From CAIJXV01 sp964497135 (GTDB taxonomy: Bacteria > Verrucomicrobiota > Kiritimatiellia > CAIKKV01 > CAIJXV01), in contig CAZCDO010000049.1 of NCBI GenBank assembly GCA_964497135.1, positions 1 to 22,763 of the forward strand: 22,763 bases of DNA. Direction: 5' to 3'. Position numbers and translations under genes: made by a program. This document shows, piece by piece, positions 14,701 through 21,614 of this stretch; position 1 is the stretch's first letter; every line of letters begins with the position of its first letter. The notes beneath the pieces are model-generated. The model was not told the origin of the DNA, did not search any database, and worked only from the letters and a program-made list of their open reading frames with translations.

Positions 14701-15443
14701 GGCTCCCCCCCCTGATAGGCGCGCATCCCGGTTAACATTTCCCGCACCGCCCGCTCGATTCCCACAATCACCGCCCGGCAAATAAGGCTGTGACCAATGT
14801 TCAGCGTATCCAAATACGGCAGCCGTATAATCGCCGATAGAGTGGCCCGATTGATTCCATGCCCGGCATTGACCCGCAATCCCAGGCTGTGGGCCACCCG
14901 GGCCCCCTCGATCAGTCGGCTCAGTTCGCGCCGGGCGACGGCGGAGCCGGACGCGTCACAAAAGGCGCCGGTGTGCAATTCCACATACGGGGCGCCCATC
15001 CGAGCCGCCGCCTCCAACTGGCGACGATCCGGATCAACAAACAGGCTGACCCCGATGCCGGCCCGGGTGAGAACATCACAGGTTTTTCGCAAGGCCATAA
15101 AATGGCCAACGGCATCCAGTCCGCCTTCGGTCGTCAATTCCCGCCGTTTTTCGGGCACCAGGCAGACTTCGGTCGGCTGAACTTTCAGGGCTATGCGCAC
15201 GATCTCCGGTGCATTGGCCATTTCCAGGTTCAACGGCACGGCCAGGTGTTTACGCAAGGAGATCACATCGGCATCCTGAATGTGCCGCCGATCTTCGCGC
15301 AAATGCACGGTGATCCCTCCCGCACCTGCCCGTTCGCACAAATGGGCAACCTCCAACAGGTCGGGATACGCGGTCCCCCGCGCCTGACGCAAGGTTGCCG
15401 CATGATCAATATTCACACCCAATCGCAGGCTCGGTTTAGCCAT
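14697..15443 (-). CDS. pdxJ: Pyridoxine 5'-phosphate synthase
   Basis: This 248-residue TIM-barrel enzyme closes the ring of vitamin B6: it condenses 3-amino-2-oxopropyl phosphate with 1-deoxyxylulose 5-phosphate in the DXP-dependent pathway. Conserved blocks are present: VNIDHAATLRQAR (10-22), TVHLREDRRHIQDADV (45-60), VPEKRRELTTEGGLD, VELHTGAFC and VNAGHGINR. Length is normal. GGGGGAG lies 7 nt before the ATG. It leads a three-gene operon with acpS and nnrE/D; the pdxJ-acpS order is also seen in Escherichia coli. The final codons form a G8 tract (14705-14712) that doubles as the ribosome binding site of acpS. Its upstream region is shared with the divergent ridA. Confidence 0.97.
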   Translation of the reverse strand: MAKPSLRLGVNIDHAATLRQARGTAYPDLLEVAHLCERAGAGGITVHLREDRRHIQDADVISLRKHLAVPLNLEMANAPEIVRIALKVQPTEVCLVPEKRRELTTEGGLDAVGHFMALRKTCDVLTRAGIGVSLFVDPDRRQLEAAARMGAPYVELHTGAFCDASGSAVARRELSRLIEGARVAHSLGLRVNAGHGINRATLSAIIRLPYLDTLNIGHSLICRAVIVGIERAVREMLTGMRAYQGGEP

Positions 15444-15640
15444 TATTCATCTCCCCCAAAAACGATATTGCCCACAAATGAATACTAAAACAATCCGGTT
15501 CTTTTGACCACCGTGTTTTTCACACCCGTCCGGTGGGCTGAAGGGACCGTGCCGTGGAATGCCCTCCGGGTACCGCTTTAAGATTGCGACCGCGTTGGCC
15601 ATGTTGTAAAGATAAAGAAAACCGACACAAGGAATACCCC

Positions 15641-16030
15641 ATGCCCCCTGCCCAAACAGCCATCGCCTCACCGCACGCTCCGGCCGCCATCGGGCCCTAC
15701 AGTCAGGCCATCGCCATCGAGGGTCTTGTTTTTTGTTCGGGCCAATTGGGACTCGATCCCCTTTCCGGCCAGATGGTTACCGGCGGCGTCGTCGCCGAAA
15801 CCCGGCGTGCGCTCGATAATCTCAAAGCCGTTCTCGCCGCTGCCGACAGTTCGCTCGACCGGGTCGTCCGCACCTCGGTTTACCTGGTCGATCTCGGCGA
15901 GTTCCAAACGATGAATGCGATCTATGCCGAATATTTCCCCAACTGCCCGCCGGCCCGGTCGACCGTTCAGGTCGCCGCCTTGCCGCGCGGTGCGCGGGTT
16001 GAAATCGATGCGATCGCACTCCGCGGCTGA
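15641..16030 (+). CDS. ridA: RidA family reactive enamine/imine deaminase
   Basis: This 129-residue protein of the RidA/YjgF/UK114 family hydrolyses reactive 2-aminoacrylate-type enamines and imines made by PLP-dependent dehydratases. The ATG at 15641 has AAGGA 7 nt upstream; in-frame codons before it lack a ribosome site. Signatures: APAAIGPYSQA (13-23), FCSGQLGLDP (31-40), and PPARSTVQVAALPRGARVEIDAIA with the substrate carboxylate-binding Arg106 and Glu121. Active trimers form in the cytoplasm in this family. The gene diverges from pdxJ across about 200 bp, a fitting neighbour since PLP enzymes make the compounds RidA removes. It converges on the fucosyltransferase gene; a small CCTCAG/CTGAGG stem (16068-16087) without T-run lies between them. 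Confidence 0.95.
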   Translation: MPPAQTAIASPHAPAAIGPYSQAIAIEGLVFCSGQLGLDPLSGQMVTGGVVAETRRALDNLKAVLAAADSSLDRVVRTSVYLVDLGEFQTMNAIYAEYFPNCPPARSTVQVAALPRGARVEIDAIALRG

Positions 16031-16110
16031 ATTCGAAAAACCCACTGCGCGCCACCCCTCGAAGGACCCTCAGCCCTTCACCTGAGGAATCGACCAGCGT
16101 TTGGGAACTT

Positions 16111-16983
16111 TCATAAACGAACCCACCCGGGGGGAATCAAGTCATCCAGAATGTGGTGCGCGAAAACCTCACCGAACCAGTGTTTCGGGGCAATAACCTT
16201 TCGTTCACGATGGGGATTAAGCCAGGCCGCCCACCAGCTAAAGGTGCTGTTCGCAATAATATTGTGATCACTCAGCCGTTGCATCTCAAAATCCGTCAAG
16301 TCATCGTTCCCTTCCGAAACCGTGATCCACTTGCCCCGCAAGTGTTCCCGACACCAGGCCCGATCCTTCTCGGTGTCCGAAAACACCAAAAAACAACATC
16401 CCTCGAAACGCGTCATCGCTGCCGCGAAATAGTCGGGACTCAATAGCGGGTGGTACCGATCCTGGTCAGGCCGGAAGGAACCGCGATATTTGCAATCATA
16501 CCGGACCTGGGGAGTCGGCACATAATCACCCCGCCGGTTGTGTACGGCCACCACGGGCCGCCCCCCGTATCGGACCCGAACCGCCTCCACCGCTTGCCGG
16601 GCGCGCCTCGTGATACCGCCATCGACCAGGGACAACTCGGTTCGGATCAGATCCGCACAATCCAGAAAATATCGTTCCGACTGGAAAAAGCCGCTGAAAT
16701 CACAGTCGGGGGGCGCTTGAAAAAAGGTTTCGTCATAATGAAATTGGCGTTCCCGAAACTCGTGGGCCATTCGCGGTTCGCCCATCACCCGGGAATACAC
16801 GGCCTTAATGCGAAACGCATTCAATCGATGCTCACGCGCGGGAGGCAAAATAAGCCTCCGCCTCGTGCGACGGGCCAAACTCCTCAAAGCCGCATATTGA
16901 AAAAGCTGATTCCCCAGACGGCCAAAACCGTTGTTGCCCAACTGGTGGAAAGTGATCCGTCCCCCTCGAAAACGGGCGAACAA
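16111..16983 (-). CDS. GT11 family alpha-1,2-fucosyltransferase-like protein
   Basis: This glycosyltransferase of about 290 residues would add fucose (or a related deoxysugar) from a GDP donor to surface glycans such as O-antigen. GT11 motifs are clear: GRLGNQLFQYAA (21-32), HNRRGDY (148-154) for donor binding, FSDTEKD (201-207), and SDHNIIANSTFSWWAAWLN (238-256). The start is uncertain. The longest frame opens at TTG 16983 without a good ribosome site. The conserved part begins at about residue 10 (ITFHQLG), and a GAGGGGGA lies just before that point but without a normal start codon. Acceptor and linkage cannot be inferred. It stands alone between ridA and the lyase gene, with no other glycan-assembly genes in view. 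Confidence 0.88.
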   Translation of the reverse strand: MFARFRGGRITFHQLGNNGFGRLGNQLFQYAALRSLARRTRRRLILPPAREHRLNAFRIKAVYSRVMGEPRMAHEFRERQFHYDETFFQAPPDCDFSGFFQSERYFLDCADLIRTELSLVDGGITRRARQAVEAVRVRYGGRPVVAVHNRRGDYVPTPQVRYDCKYRGSFRPDQDRYHPLLSPDYFAAAMTRFEGCCFLVFSDTEKDRAWCREHLRGKWITVSEGNDDLTDFEMQRLSDHNIIANSTFSWWAAWLNPHRERKVIAPKHWFGEVFAHHILDDLIPPGWVRL

Positions 16984-17020
16984 CCGGTGAACTAACTTTA
17001 AAGGATTGATCGTGCCCCCC

Positions 17021-17052
17021 TAGCAGCCTGTCGGACTTTGGCTCCGCCAAAG
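17021..17052. repeat. Hairpin with possible insertion-sequence end remnant
   Basis: CTTTGGC (17036-17042) and GCCAAAG (17046-17052) form a perfect 7-bp stem with a TCC loop. The bases before it (17021-17035) read TAGCAGCCTGTCGGA, which from memory resembles the ends of some transposable elements. No transposase or matching second end is visible in the window, so the remnant reading is weak. It lies in the divergent gap between the fucosyltransferase and the lyase gene and could instead act as a leader hairpin. Confidence 0.35.
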
Positions 17053-17200
17053 CAGGACTAAACCCAAAGACTGACAATAAACGTAGCAAAATAAACAATC
17101 AGTGCGCAAGCGAGGCTTGCAGAACAGGGAACCAGAGTGTTAAAACAGGGCTACTTAATCGTCTGGCTCGTCCCCTTCACAGGGTCTCAGGAGATATTTG

Positions 17201-19321
17201 ATGAACATCCGATGCTTATGGTTGTTGGCCATCTTACCGGTGGCGGGATGTCGCGGCGACAGTATCAATGCGGTCAAGGATGCCGGTGCGGATCCGACTC
17301 CTGTTGGTGCGGCTCCTGGTGCCGCGCCCGTGAGGTTTGATGCGGGCCGTCCCGTATTCCCCCCCACCCCGCGCCTGGCAACGACTGCCGCGGAGTTGGC
17401 GGTCATGAAAGCCGCACCCGATGCCGTCGCCCAACGCGAGGCGGCCCTCCGCGCCGCCCAGCCGTTGATCGATTCCCCCCCGCCCCTGCCCGAAGGCTAC
17501 GGCTCCTGGGTGTTTTATTACGCCTGCCCGGATGACGGGGCCACTCTCCACAAGATAACGCTCACGGAACACAAATGCCCCTCCTGTAAAAAAACGTTCA
17601 CCGACGATCGCACCGTCGCGGCCTATCGCTGTCTGATGCACCACGAGATCGAAAATGCCGGGGTCAAACTCGGCTGGGCCTATGCTTGGACCGGCGATGA
17701 AAAATATGCCCAGGGAGTCAAACGCATCCTCCTGAAGCTCGCCCAGGATTACGACAGCTATCCCGCCCGGCTCGACCGTTGGGGACACGTCGGCTTCTTT
17801 GCCCCGCTGGGCGGCCGGCGATATGTCCAGAGTCTCGACGAGGCCGTCGGTGTCATTCGCTTGGCCAAAGGCTATGACCTGACGCGTAACTCCTCCGTCT
17901 GGAGCGACGCGGAACGACAGGACGTTGAACAAAAATTCTTCCGGGCCACCGCTGACTCCATCGCTCGATTCACGCAAAAAAGCAACCATCAGACCTGGTT
18001 CAATGCCGGAATGATCGCCGTCGGGTCCACACTGGGCGACACGTCCCTGATCACCCGGGTCCTGACGATGAACAACGGCGTCCTCGATCAGTTGGACACC
18101 AACGTCGGACCGGATGGGCTGTGGAATGAGGGAACCGTCTCATACCATAACTACGCTCTGCAGGCACTCATCGAGACGGCGGAGATCACCCGGCGACTCG
18201 GACTCCGTCTGCAAGATCATCCCAAACTCAAGATGACCATCACCGGCCCCCTGCGAGCCGCCTATCCCAATGGCCAATACCCGGCGATCAATGACTCCGA
18301 TCCGGCGGATACCGGCGTCTTCACCTGGGCATTCAAATGGGGATGGGAAACCTATCGCGACCCCACCCTCGCCCAGGCGGTTGCCCGCGGAAATGCCGAT
18401 CAATTGCGGGAAATGCTCGGCCCGGAAGCAAAAGTCGATTGGCCCCCGGCAATCAACAGTGAGGCCTTGACCGGTGTCGGACTTGCGATCCTGAGGCATG
18501 GCAGTGGACCCGAAGCGCGGTGTACTTTTCTGGACTATGGCCCCCATGGCGGAGGGCATGGCCATTTCGACAAACTGAACCTCATGCTCTACGCCAATGG
18601 CCGCGAATGGTTGCTCGACCCCGGCCGATTGACCTACTCGCATAAGGAATACAAGACCTGGGTTAAAAACACCGCCGCACACAACACCCTCACCCGCAAC
18701 GGCCAAAACCAGGCCCCCCATATCGGTCAGCTTCTCTGGCTCTCCCAGAACAAGACCTGGTCCGCCTGTGCCGCTCAGAGCCGCGACGCCTATCCCGACA
18801 CAACGCTCACCCGCTACCTGGCATTGGGAGACCGCCTGCTGATTGACGTATTCGAAGTCACGTCCCCCTCAAAAGCACAGTTCGACCTGCTCGCCCATGC
18901 TGTCGCCGATCGCATAGTCCCCATCGGAGAGATACCGGCCGGAAAAGCCATTAGCCCCGGCAATGATGACGGCTATCAGCATTTGACGGGAGCCACAAAC
19001 TACACGGTCAGTGGAGATTCACGCTGGGAATTCATCGCCAACGGGCAACACCTGGTATCCTGGCTCATCCACGAACCGGGCGAACAACTGATCACCTGCA
19101 ATGGAATTGGCTATCATACAACCCAAAAGACCCCCACCCTGATCCGCCGCCGCACGACCAAGGACACTCATTTCATCACCGTATACGACCTCTCGGGCGA
19201 TGGAACCTTTGTCCGGGCGGTCAAATCAAAAACTCAAAAGACTGAAATCACCATTACCGTCGACACCGCCGCCGGACCGCGCAACTTTATCTTTTCCCCA
19301 ACGGGAATCGCTGATAAATAG
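17201..19321 (+). CDS. Heparinase II/III-like polysaccharide lyase lipoprotein
   Basis: The 706-residue protein probably cleaves a uronic-acid polysaccharide by beta-elimination at the cell surface or in the periplasm. The ATG at 17201 has AGGAG 7 nt upstream; a TTG directly before it is less likely. A lipoprotein signal ends in LPVAGC with the lipid-modified Cys17. A Cys-containing knuckle follows (YYACPDDG about 107-113, HKCPSC about 124-129) that keeps three of the four Cys usual in these proteins. An alpha/alpha-barrel domain (about 135-400) carries SNHQTWFNAG and NEGTVSYHNY (about 309-318), where the lyase Tyr/His are expected. The C-terminal beta-sandwich contains GGGHGHFDKLNLMLYANG (His453, His455, Asp457), the heparinase II/III hallmark. 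Substrate (alginate, heparosan or other) is open. It is monocistronic, and no sulfatase or transporter is adjacent. Confidence 0.87.
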   Translation: MNIRCLWLLAILPVAGCRGDSINAVKDAGADPTPVGAAPGAAPVRFDAGRPVFPPTPRLATTAAELAVMKAAPDAVAQREAALRAAQPLIDSPPPLPEGYGSWVFYYACPDDGATLHKITLTEHKCPSCKKTFTDDRTVAAYRCLMHHEIENAGVKLGWAYAWTGDEKYAQGVKRILLKLAQDYDSYPARLDRWGHVGFFAPLGGRRYVQSLDEAVGVIRLAKGYDLTRNSSVWSDAERQDVEQKFFRATADSIARFTQKSNHQTWFNAGMIAVGSTLGDTSLITRVLTMNNGVLDQLDTNVGPDGLWNEGTVSYHNYALQALIETAEITRRLGLRLQDHPKLKMTITGPLRAAYPNGQYPAINDSDPADTGVFTWAFKWGWETYRDPTLAQAVARGNADQLREMLGPEAKVDWPPAINSEALTGVGLAILRHGSGPEARCTFLDYGPHGGGHGHFDKLNLMLYANGREWLLDPGRLTYSHKEYKTWVKNTAAHNTLTRNGQNQAPHIGQLLWLSQNKTWSACAAQSRDAYPDTTLTRYLALGDRLLIDVFEVTSPSKAQFDLLAHAVADRIVPIGEIPAGKAISPGNDDGYQHLTGATNYTVSGDSRWEFIANGQHLVSWLIHEPGEQLITCNGIGYHTTQKTPTLIRRRTTKDTHFITVYDLSGDGTFVRAVKSKTQKTEITITVDTAAGPRNFIFSPTGIADK

Positions 19322-19529
19322 GTAGTTCAACCATCCTCAACTTCGTCAAAGAGCAGGGAGATCTCCCCAGATGGAAAGGATCCCGTTGATCGGGCATGGG
19401 TTACGATGAACCGGTGCCTCCAGTATCATTAAATCCCCTTGATTCCCCCCCTCAAGTCAAAGTTATAGCGGGCGGCCTTGCGGATGGCGTCGGCTTGGGA
19501 GACATATCGACCGATGTTTCATCCACCTA
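19322..19529. other. Convergent gap with possible gene remnant
   Basis: This 208-bp gap separates the lyase gene (+) from the HEAT-repeat-like gene (-). It contains a perfect 12-bp palindrome GGGAGATCTCCC (19356-19367). In one minus-strand frame, codons from about 19522 downward read NIGRYVSQADAIRKAARYNF and continue for some 30 more, without a start codon. It looks more protein-like than random but I do not recognise it. No terminator is evident. Confidence 0.35.
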
Positions 19530-20618
19530 TTACTTGGGAGTCGCCTCAAGGCGACGGTTGAGCCGCTTGAGAGCCGACTGAGCGGCAGTCTGGATTCGCG
19601 AATCCTTCTCCAAGGAAAGAGCTTCAATCAAGGCAGCGTCATCTTTCTCCCCCAGATCGCCCAAGGTCGCTATCGCCGACATGCGAAGTTGGATCGACTC
19701 ACCTGACTGGGCCTCGATCCGGGCCGTCGGCAAGATCTCTTTGAGCCCCATCCGACCGCAAATTTGTATTGCCGTCACCCGCGTGTTTACGAAAGTTCCG
19801 GGGTCGTTGCCCATCTGGAAAGCGAGCTTCTCGACATTCTGCCGATCGACCGCCTGATAGTCTTCAGACAGGGAATAGAGACCGATCAGGGCCGTGCCGG
19901 GCAACGAAGTATTGGTCAACCTGACGGCCTGGTCATAGCCCAGCATGATCGCCTGGTAATCGGGGGACTCGGGATCCACTTCGCCGCTTCCCCACCGAGC
20001 TTTGAAATAGGGAGCGAAATGCTGGACGCAGTAGTCGCGGAGGCCCGAATCCAATGACGAATCGTCGGCCATCAAGGCCAGTTCTTTCCCCAGGTCTTGT
20101 GGAACTGGCTCTTGTTGGATAAGCAGGTCCATCACCTCGTTTTTGATCGAGTTGATCGAAAGGAGATCCAAGGAGGTATCGGCCGCGATTGGCGAGCGCA
20201 GAAAAGCGATCAAGACCTGTATTTCTTCAGAGGTCAGGTGGTCGTCAAGGTCGTGGACCGCCTTAATACGCCGCTGGTATTCCAGTTGGGGGGTCAGAGA
20301 GGAGTCGGGCTGGACGACGTTGCGGATTCGGACAGACATATCTGTAAATGGCATCAAAAATTCCAGCTCTTGGGAAGGCGGGGGCGTCGATAGTCTGTTA
20401 TCACTGCTGACGATATTGGTTGCAGGCTCGACATTGATGCGTTCCACAATTTGGCTGGCAACAGGCTGTACTGGTGCTGTGGGGGAAAGGCTTGTGGGTT
20501 GCACAACGGTTTCGGACGGTCGATGAAGCTCCTGTTCTTTCTTGATCCGGAAGAGAACAACTATGGCGACACAAACAACCAGGAATAAGACAATGCTGCC
20601 TGTAATCTTGAGTTTCAT
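19530..20618 (-). CDS. Membrane-anchored HEAT-repeat-like protein
   Basis: The 362-residue protein has one N-terminal transmembrane helix (about 5-24, no clear cleavage site), a Thr/Pro/Val-rich low-complexity linker (about 30-80), and a helical domain to the end. The last 100 residues show repeated paired helices such as VNTRVTAIQICGRMG, LRMSAIATLGDLGEKDDAALIEAL and RIQTAAQSALKRLN, typical of HEAT/armadillo-like scaffolds. No catalytic motif is seen. It is probably tethered to the inner membrane with the repeats outside, serving in protein binding; no partner is known. A short AAGGGA precedes the ATG closely. GC is lower than in the left part of the window. It stands alone: the genes to its right are on the same strand but separated by a 400-bp repeat region containing a scaffold gap. 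Confidence 0.7.
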   Translation of the reverse strand: MKLKITGSIVLFLVVCVAIVVLFRIKKEQELHRPSETVVQPTSLSPTAPVQPVASQIVERINVEPATNIVSSDNRLSTPPPSQELEFLMPFTDMSVRIRNVVQPDSSLTPQLEYQRRIKAVHDLDDHLTSEEIQVLIAFLRSPIAADTSLDLLSINSIKNEVMDLLIQQEPVPQDLGKELALMADDSSLDSGLRDYCVQHFAPYFKARWGSGEVDPESPDYQAIMLGYDQAVRLTNTSLPGTALIGLYSLSEDYQAVDRQNVEKLAFQMGNDPGTFVNTRVTAIQICGRMGLKEILPTARIEAQSGESIQLRMSAIATLGDLGEKDDAALIEALSLEKDSRIQTAAQSALKRLNRRLEATPK

Positions 20619-20887
20619 ATTCCCTTATTGTTACTCGGTTTGATTGACTTGTAGGCTACCTGAAAGCGCGCACAGGATCGAGCGTTTTTTGTTTCGGGGT
20701 TCATTAATTGCACCTTGGCGCAGGCCAGCTACACTTGGCCCATGATCACCGCCTGTGTGCCGCCGTAGCTCGCCAGAGCGAAGGCGCATCACGTAGTGCA
20801 GCGCATGGAGGGACGGTGCAGCCCGCGCCCGTAGCGGCGATGCAGCAGCACTCGATGCGCGTAACGGAGCGGGAGCCGGAGCGGTTG

Positions 20888-20897
20888 NNNNNNNNNN
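20888..20897. other. Scaffold gap of 10 N
   Basis: Ten undetermined bases join two contigs inside a repeat-rich region. The true gap size is unknown, and adjacency of the DNA on its two sides rests on read pairing or scaffolding alone. Confidence 0.98.
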
Positions 20898-20941
20898 GCA
20901 GGCGGGATGACATACCGCGTAGGCGACTCAACGAACATGAA

Positions 20942-21012
20942 GCGCCGCCGGTCAACACAATCGCATTCAAGGCAACGTCCAACCGGCGGCGCACCGCTGT
21001 AGCGGAGCCTTG
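20942..21012 (-). repeat. Nested inverted repeats, weakly attC-like
   Basis: GCGCCGCCGGT (20942-20952) and ACCGGCGGCGC (20982-20992) are perfect 11-bp inverted copies 29 bp apart. A second pair, CAAGGC (20968-20973) with GCCTTG (21007-21012), interleaves with it and encloses a small CCGCT/AGCGG hairpin (20994-21005). Read on the minus strand, just downstream of the 198-codon gene, the order is CCAAGGC, hairpin, GCCTTGAATGCG, GTGTTGACC. This loosely recalls the folded recombination site of integron gene cassettes, but the core GTTRRRY is imperfect and the opposite end is poor. No integrase is in view. Confidence 0.45.
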
Positions 21013-21020
21013 GCACGCTG

Positions 21021-21614
21021 TCAGGGCGATACCTTGTGGACTAGTATCTGGTTGTCAATCACACGTGCCACTCTTGCGAGGTCAATACGATGAAGGTCCT
21101 CTGGTGGTTTGCCGACAACAAAGGTGGCAGCTGAAACAAACACGTTGCCTCGAATGAAAACGACGCCTGTGACCGTCTGCTTCGTTTTGACCTGAAATCC
21201 TCTGTCGCCAATACCGCGAGATGGATCCTCTTCCACTTTGGCGAGGTCTGCCCTCGTGAAGCGCTTCATCATAAACTCGTGCGCGTCACGTGAGGAACGC
21301 AGGACCACAACGTCCAGGTAGATGTGCAAGCCGTCATCTGTTATCGCGTGCCACTTCCGGGAATGTGTCCCATCGGTGACCTCATCTGTAACAAGAACAA
21401 TATTCGTGCTCGGCAATGCTGCCAAGTTCGGAGTCCAGTTGGTGGAGACAAGAGCGGATGAGTGCTTCTGCCGCTGTTCCCACTCCTCAAAGGCGAATCT
21501 GCGTTTGACTTTCTCTATCGCCTCATCACCCAGAACCACAGTGGTTGTCCACAACAACCCTACCGCAACGGCAAGAAACATGTTCATTCGCATTGTCTCC
21601 ATGCTGCTTCTCAT
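21021..21614 (-). CDS. Small exported protein of unknown function
   Basis: The protein has up to 197 residues from ATG 21614; a GTG at 21617 and several internal ATGs are alternatives. GGAG lies 9 nt before the ATG of MNMFLAVAVGLLW, and that start would give a standard signal peptide cleaved near VVLG. The mature part (about 165 residues) is charged, with a helical start (DEAIEKVKRRFAFEEWEQRQ) and then alternating strands, including GVVFIRGNVFVSAATFVVG and a closing DLARVARVIDNQILV. No family is recognised. It overlaps the stop of the transglutaminase-like gene (TGATG) and is certainly cotranscribed, so it probably acts with that protein in the periplasm or outside the cell, as an inhibitor, immunity protein, chaperone or accessory factor. 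Only the overlap and shared export support this. Confidence 0.65.
   Translation of the reverse strand: MRSSMETMRMNMFLAVAVGLLWTTTVVLGDEAIEKVKRRFAFEEWEQRQKHSSALVSTNWTPNLAALPSTNIVLVTDEVTDGTHSRKWHAITDDGLHIYLDVVVLRSSRDAHEFMMKRFTRADLAKVEEDPSRGIGDRGFQVKTKQTVTGVVFIRGNVFVSAATFVVGKPPEDLHRIDLARVARVIDNQILVHKVSP

Larger units (their letters stand above)
20619..21020. other. Repeat-rich spacer containing a scaffold gap
   Basis: This stretch of about 400 bp has no convincing gene; the frames that cross it run through the N stretch. Left of the gap (20745-20887) the DNA is GC-rich with repeated small words (GTAGCGG, GAGCGGGAGCCGGAGCGG, GCGCAT). One imperfect inverted pair is GCGCATGGAG (about 20801-20810) with CTCGATGCGC (about 20851-20860). 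Right of the gap is a strong inverted repeat, listed separately. The promoter of the HEAT-repeat-like gene must lie at its left end, but I see no good consensus match. Confidence 0.5.

Noticed and set aside
14620..14712. Phase-variable switch in acpS
   Set aside because: The gene is expected to be essential and similar G8 runs occur in other genes of the window; kept only as an observation on G tracts.
15584..15612. Promoter-like TTGCGA and TAAAGA pair before ridA
   Set aside because: The -10 matches only 3 of 6 consensus positions; too weak to call.
16068..16087. CCTCAG/CTGAGG hairpin between ridA and the fucosyltransferase gene
   Set aside because: The stem is only 6 bp with an 8-nt loop and no T-run on either side, so I do not call it a terminator.
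17234..17989. Minus-strand open frame of 251 codons
   Set aside because: It lies wholly inside the lyase lipoprotein gene in antisense; the lyase frame carries clear domain motifs.
20745..20887. Short repeated words suggestive of a CRISPR or tandem array
   Set aside because: No regular repeat-spacer period and no repeat over about 10 bp; no Cas genes nearby.
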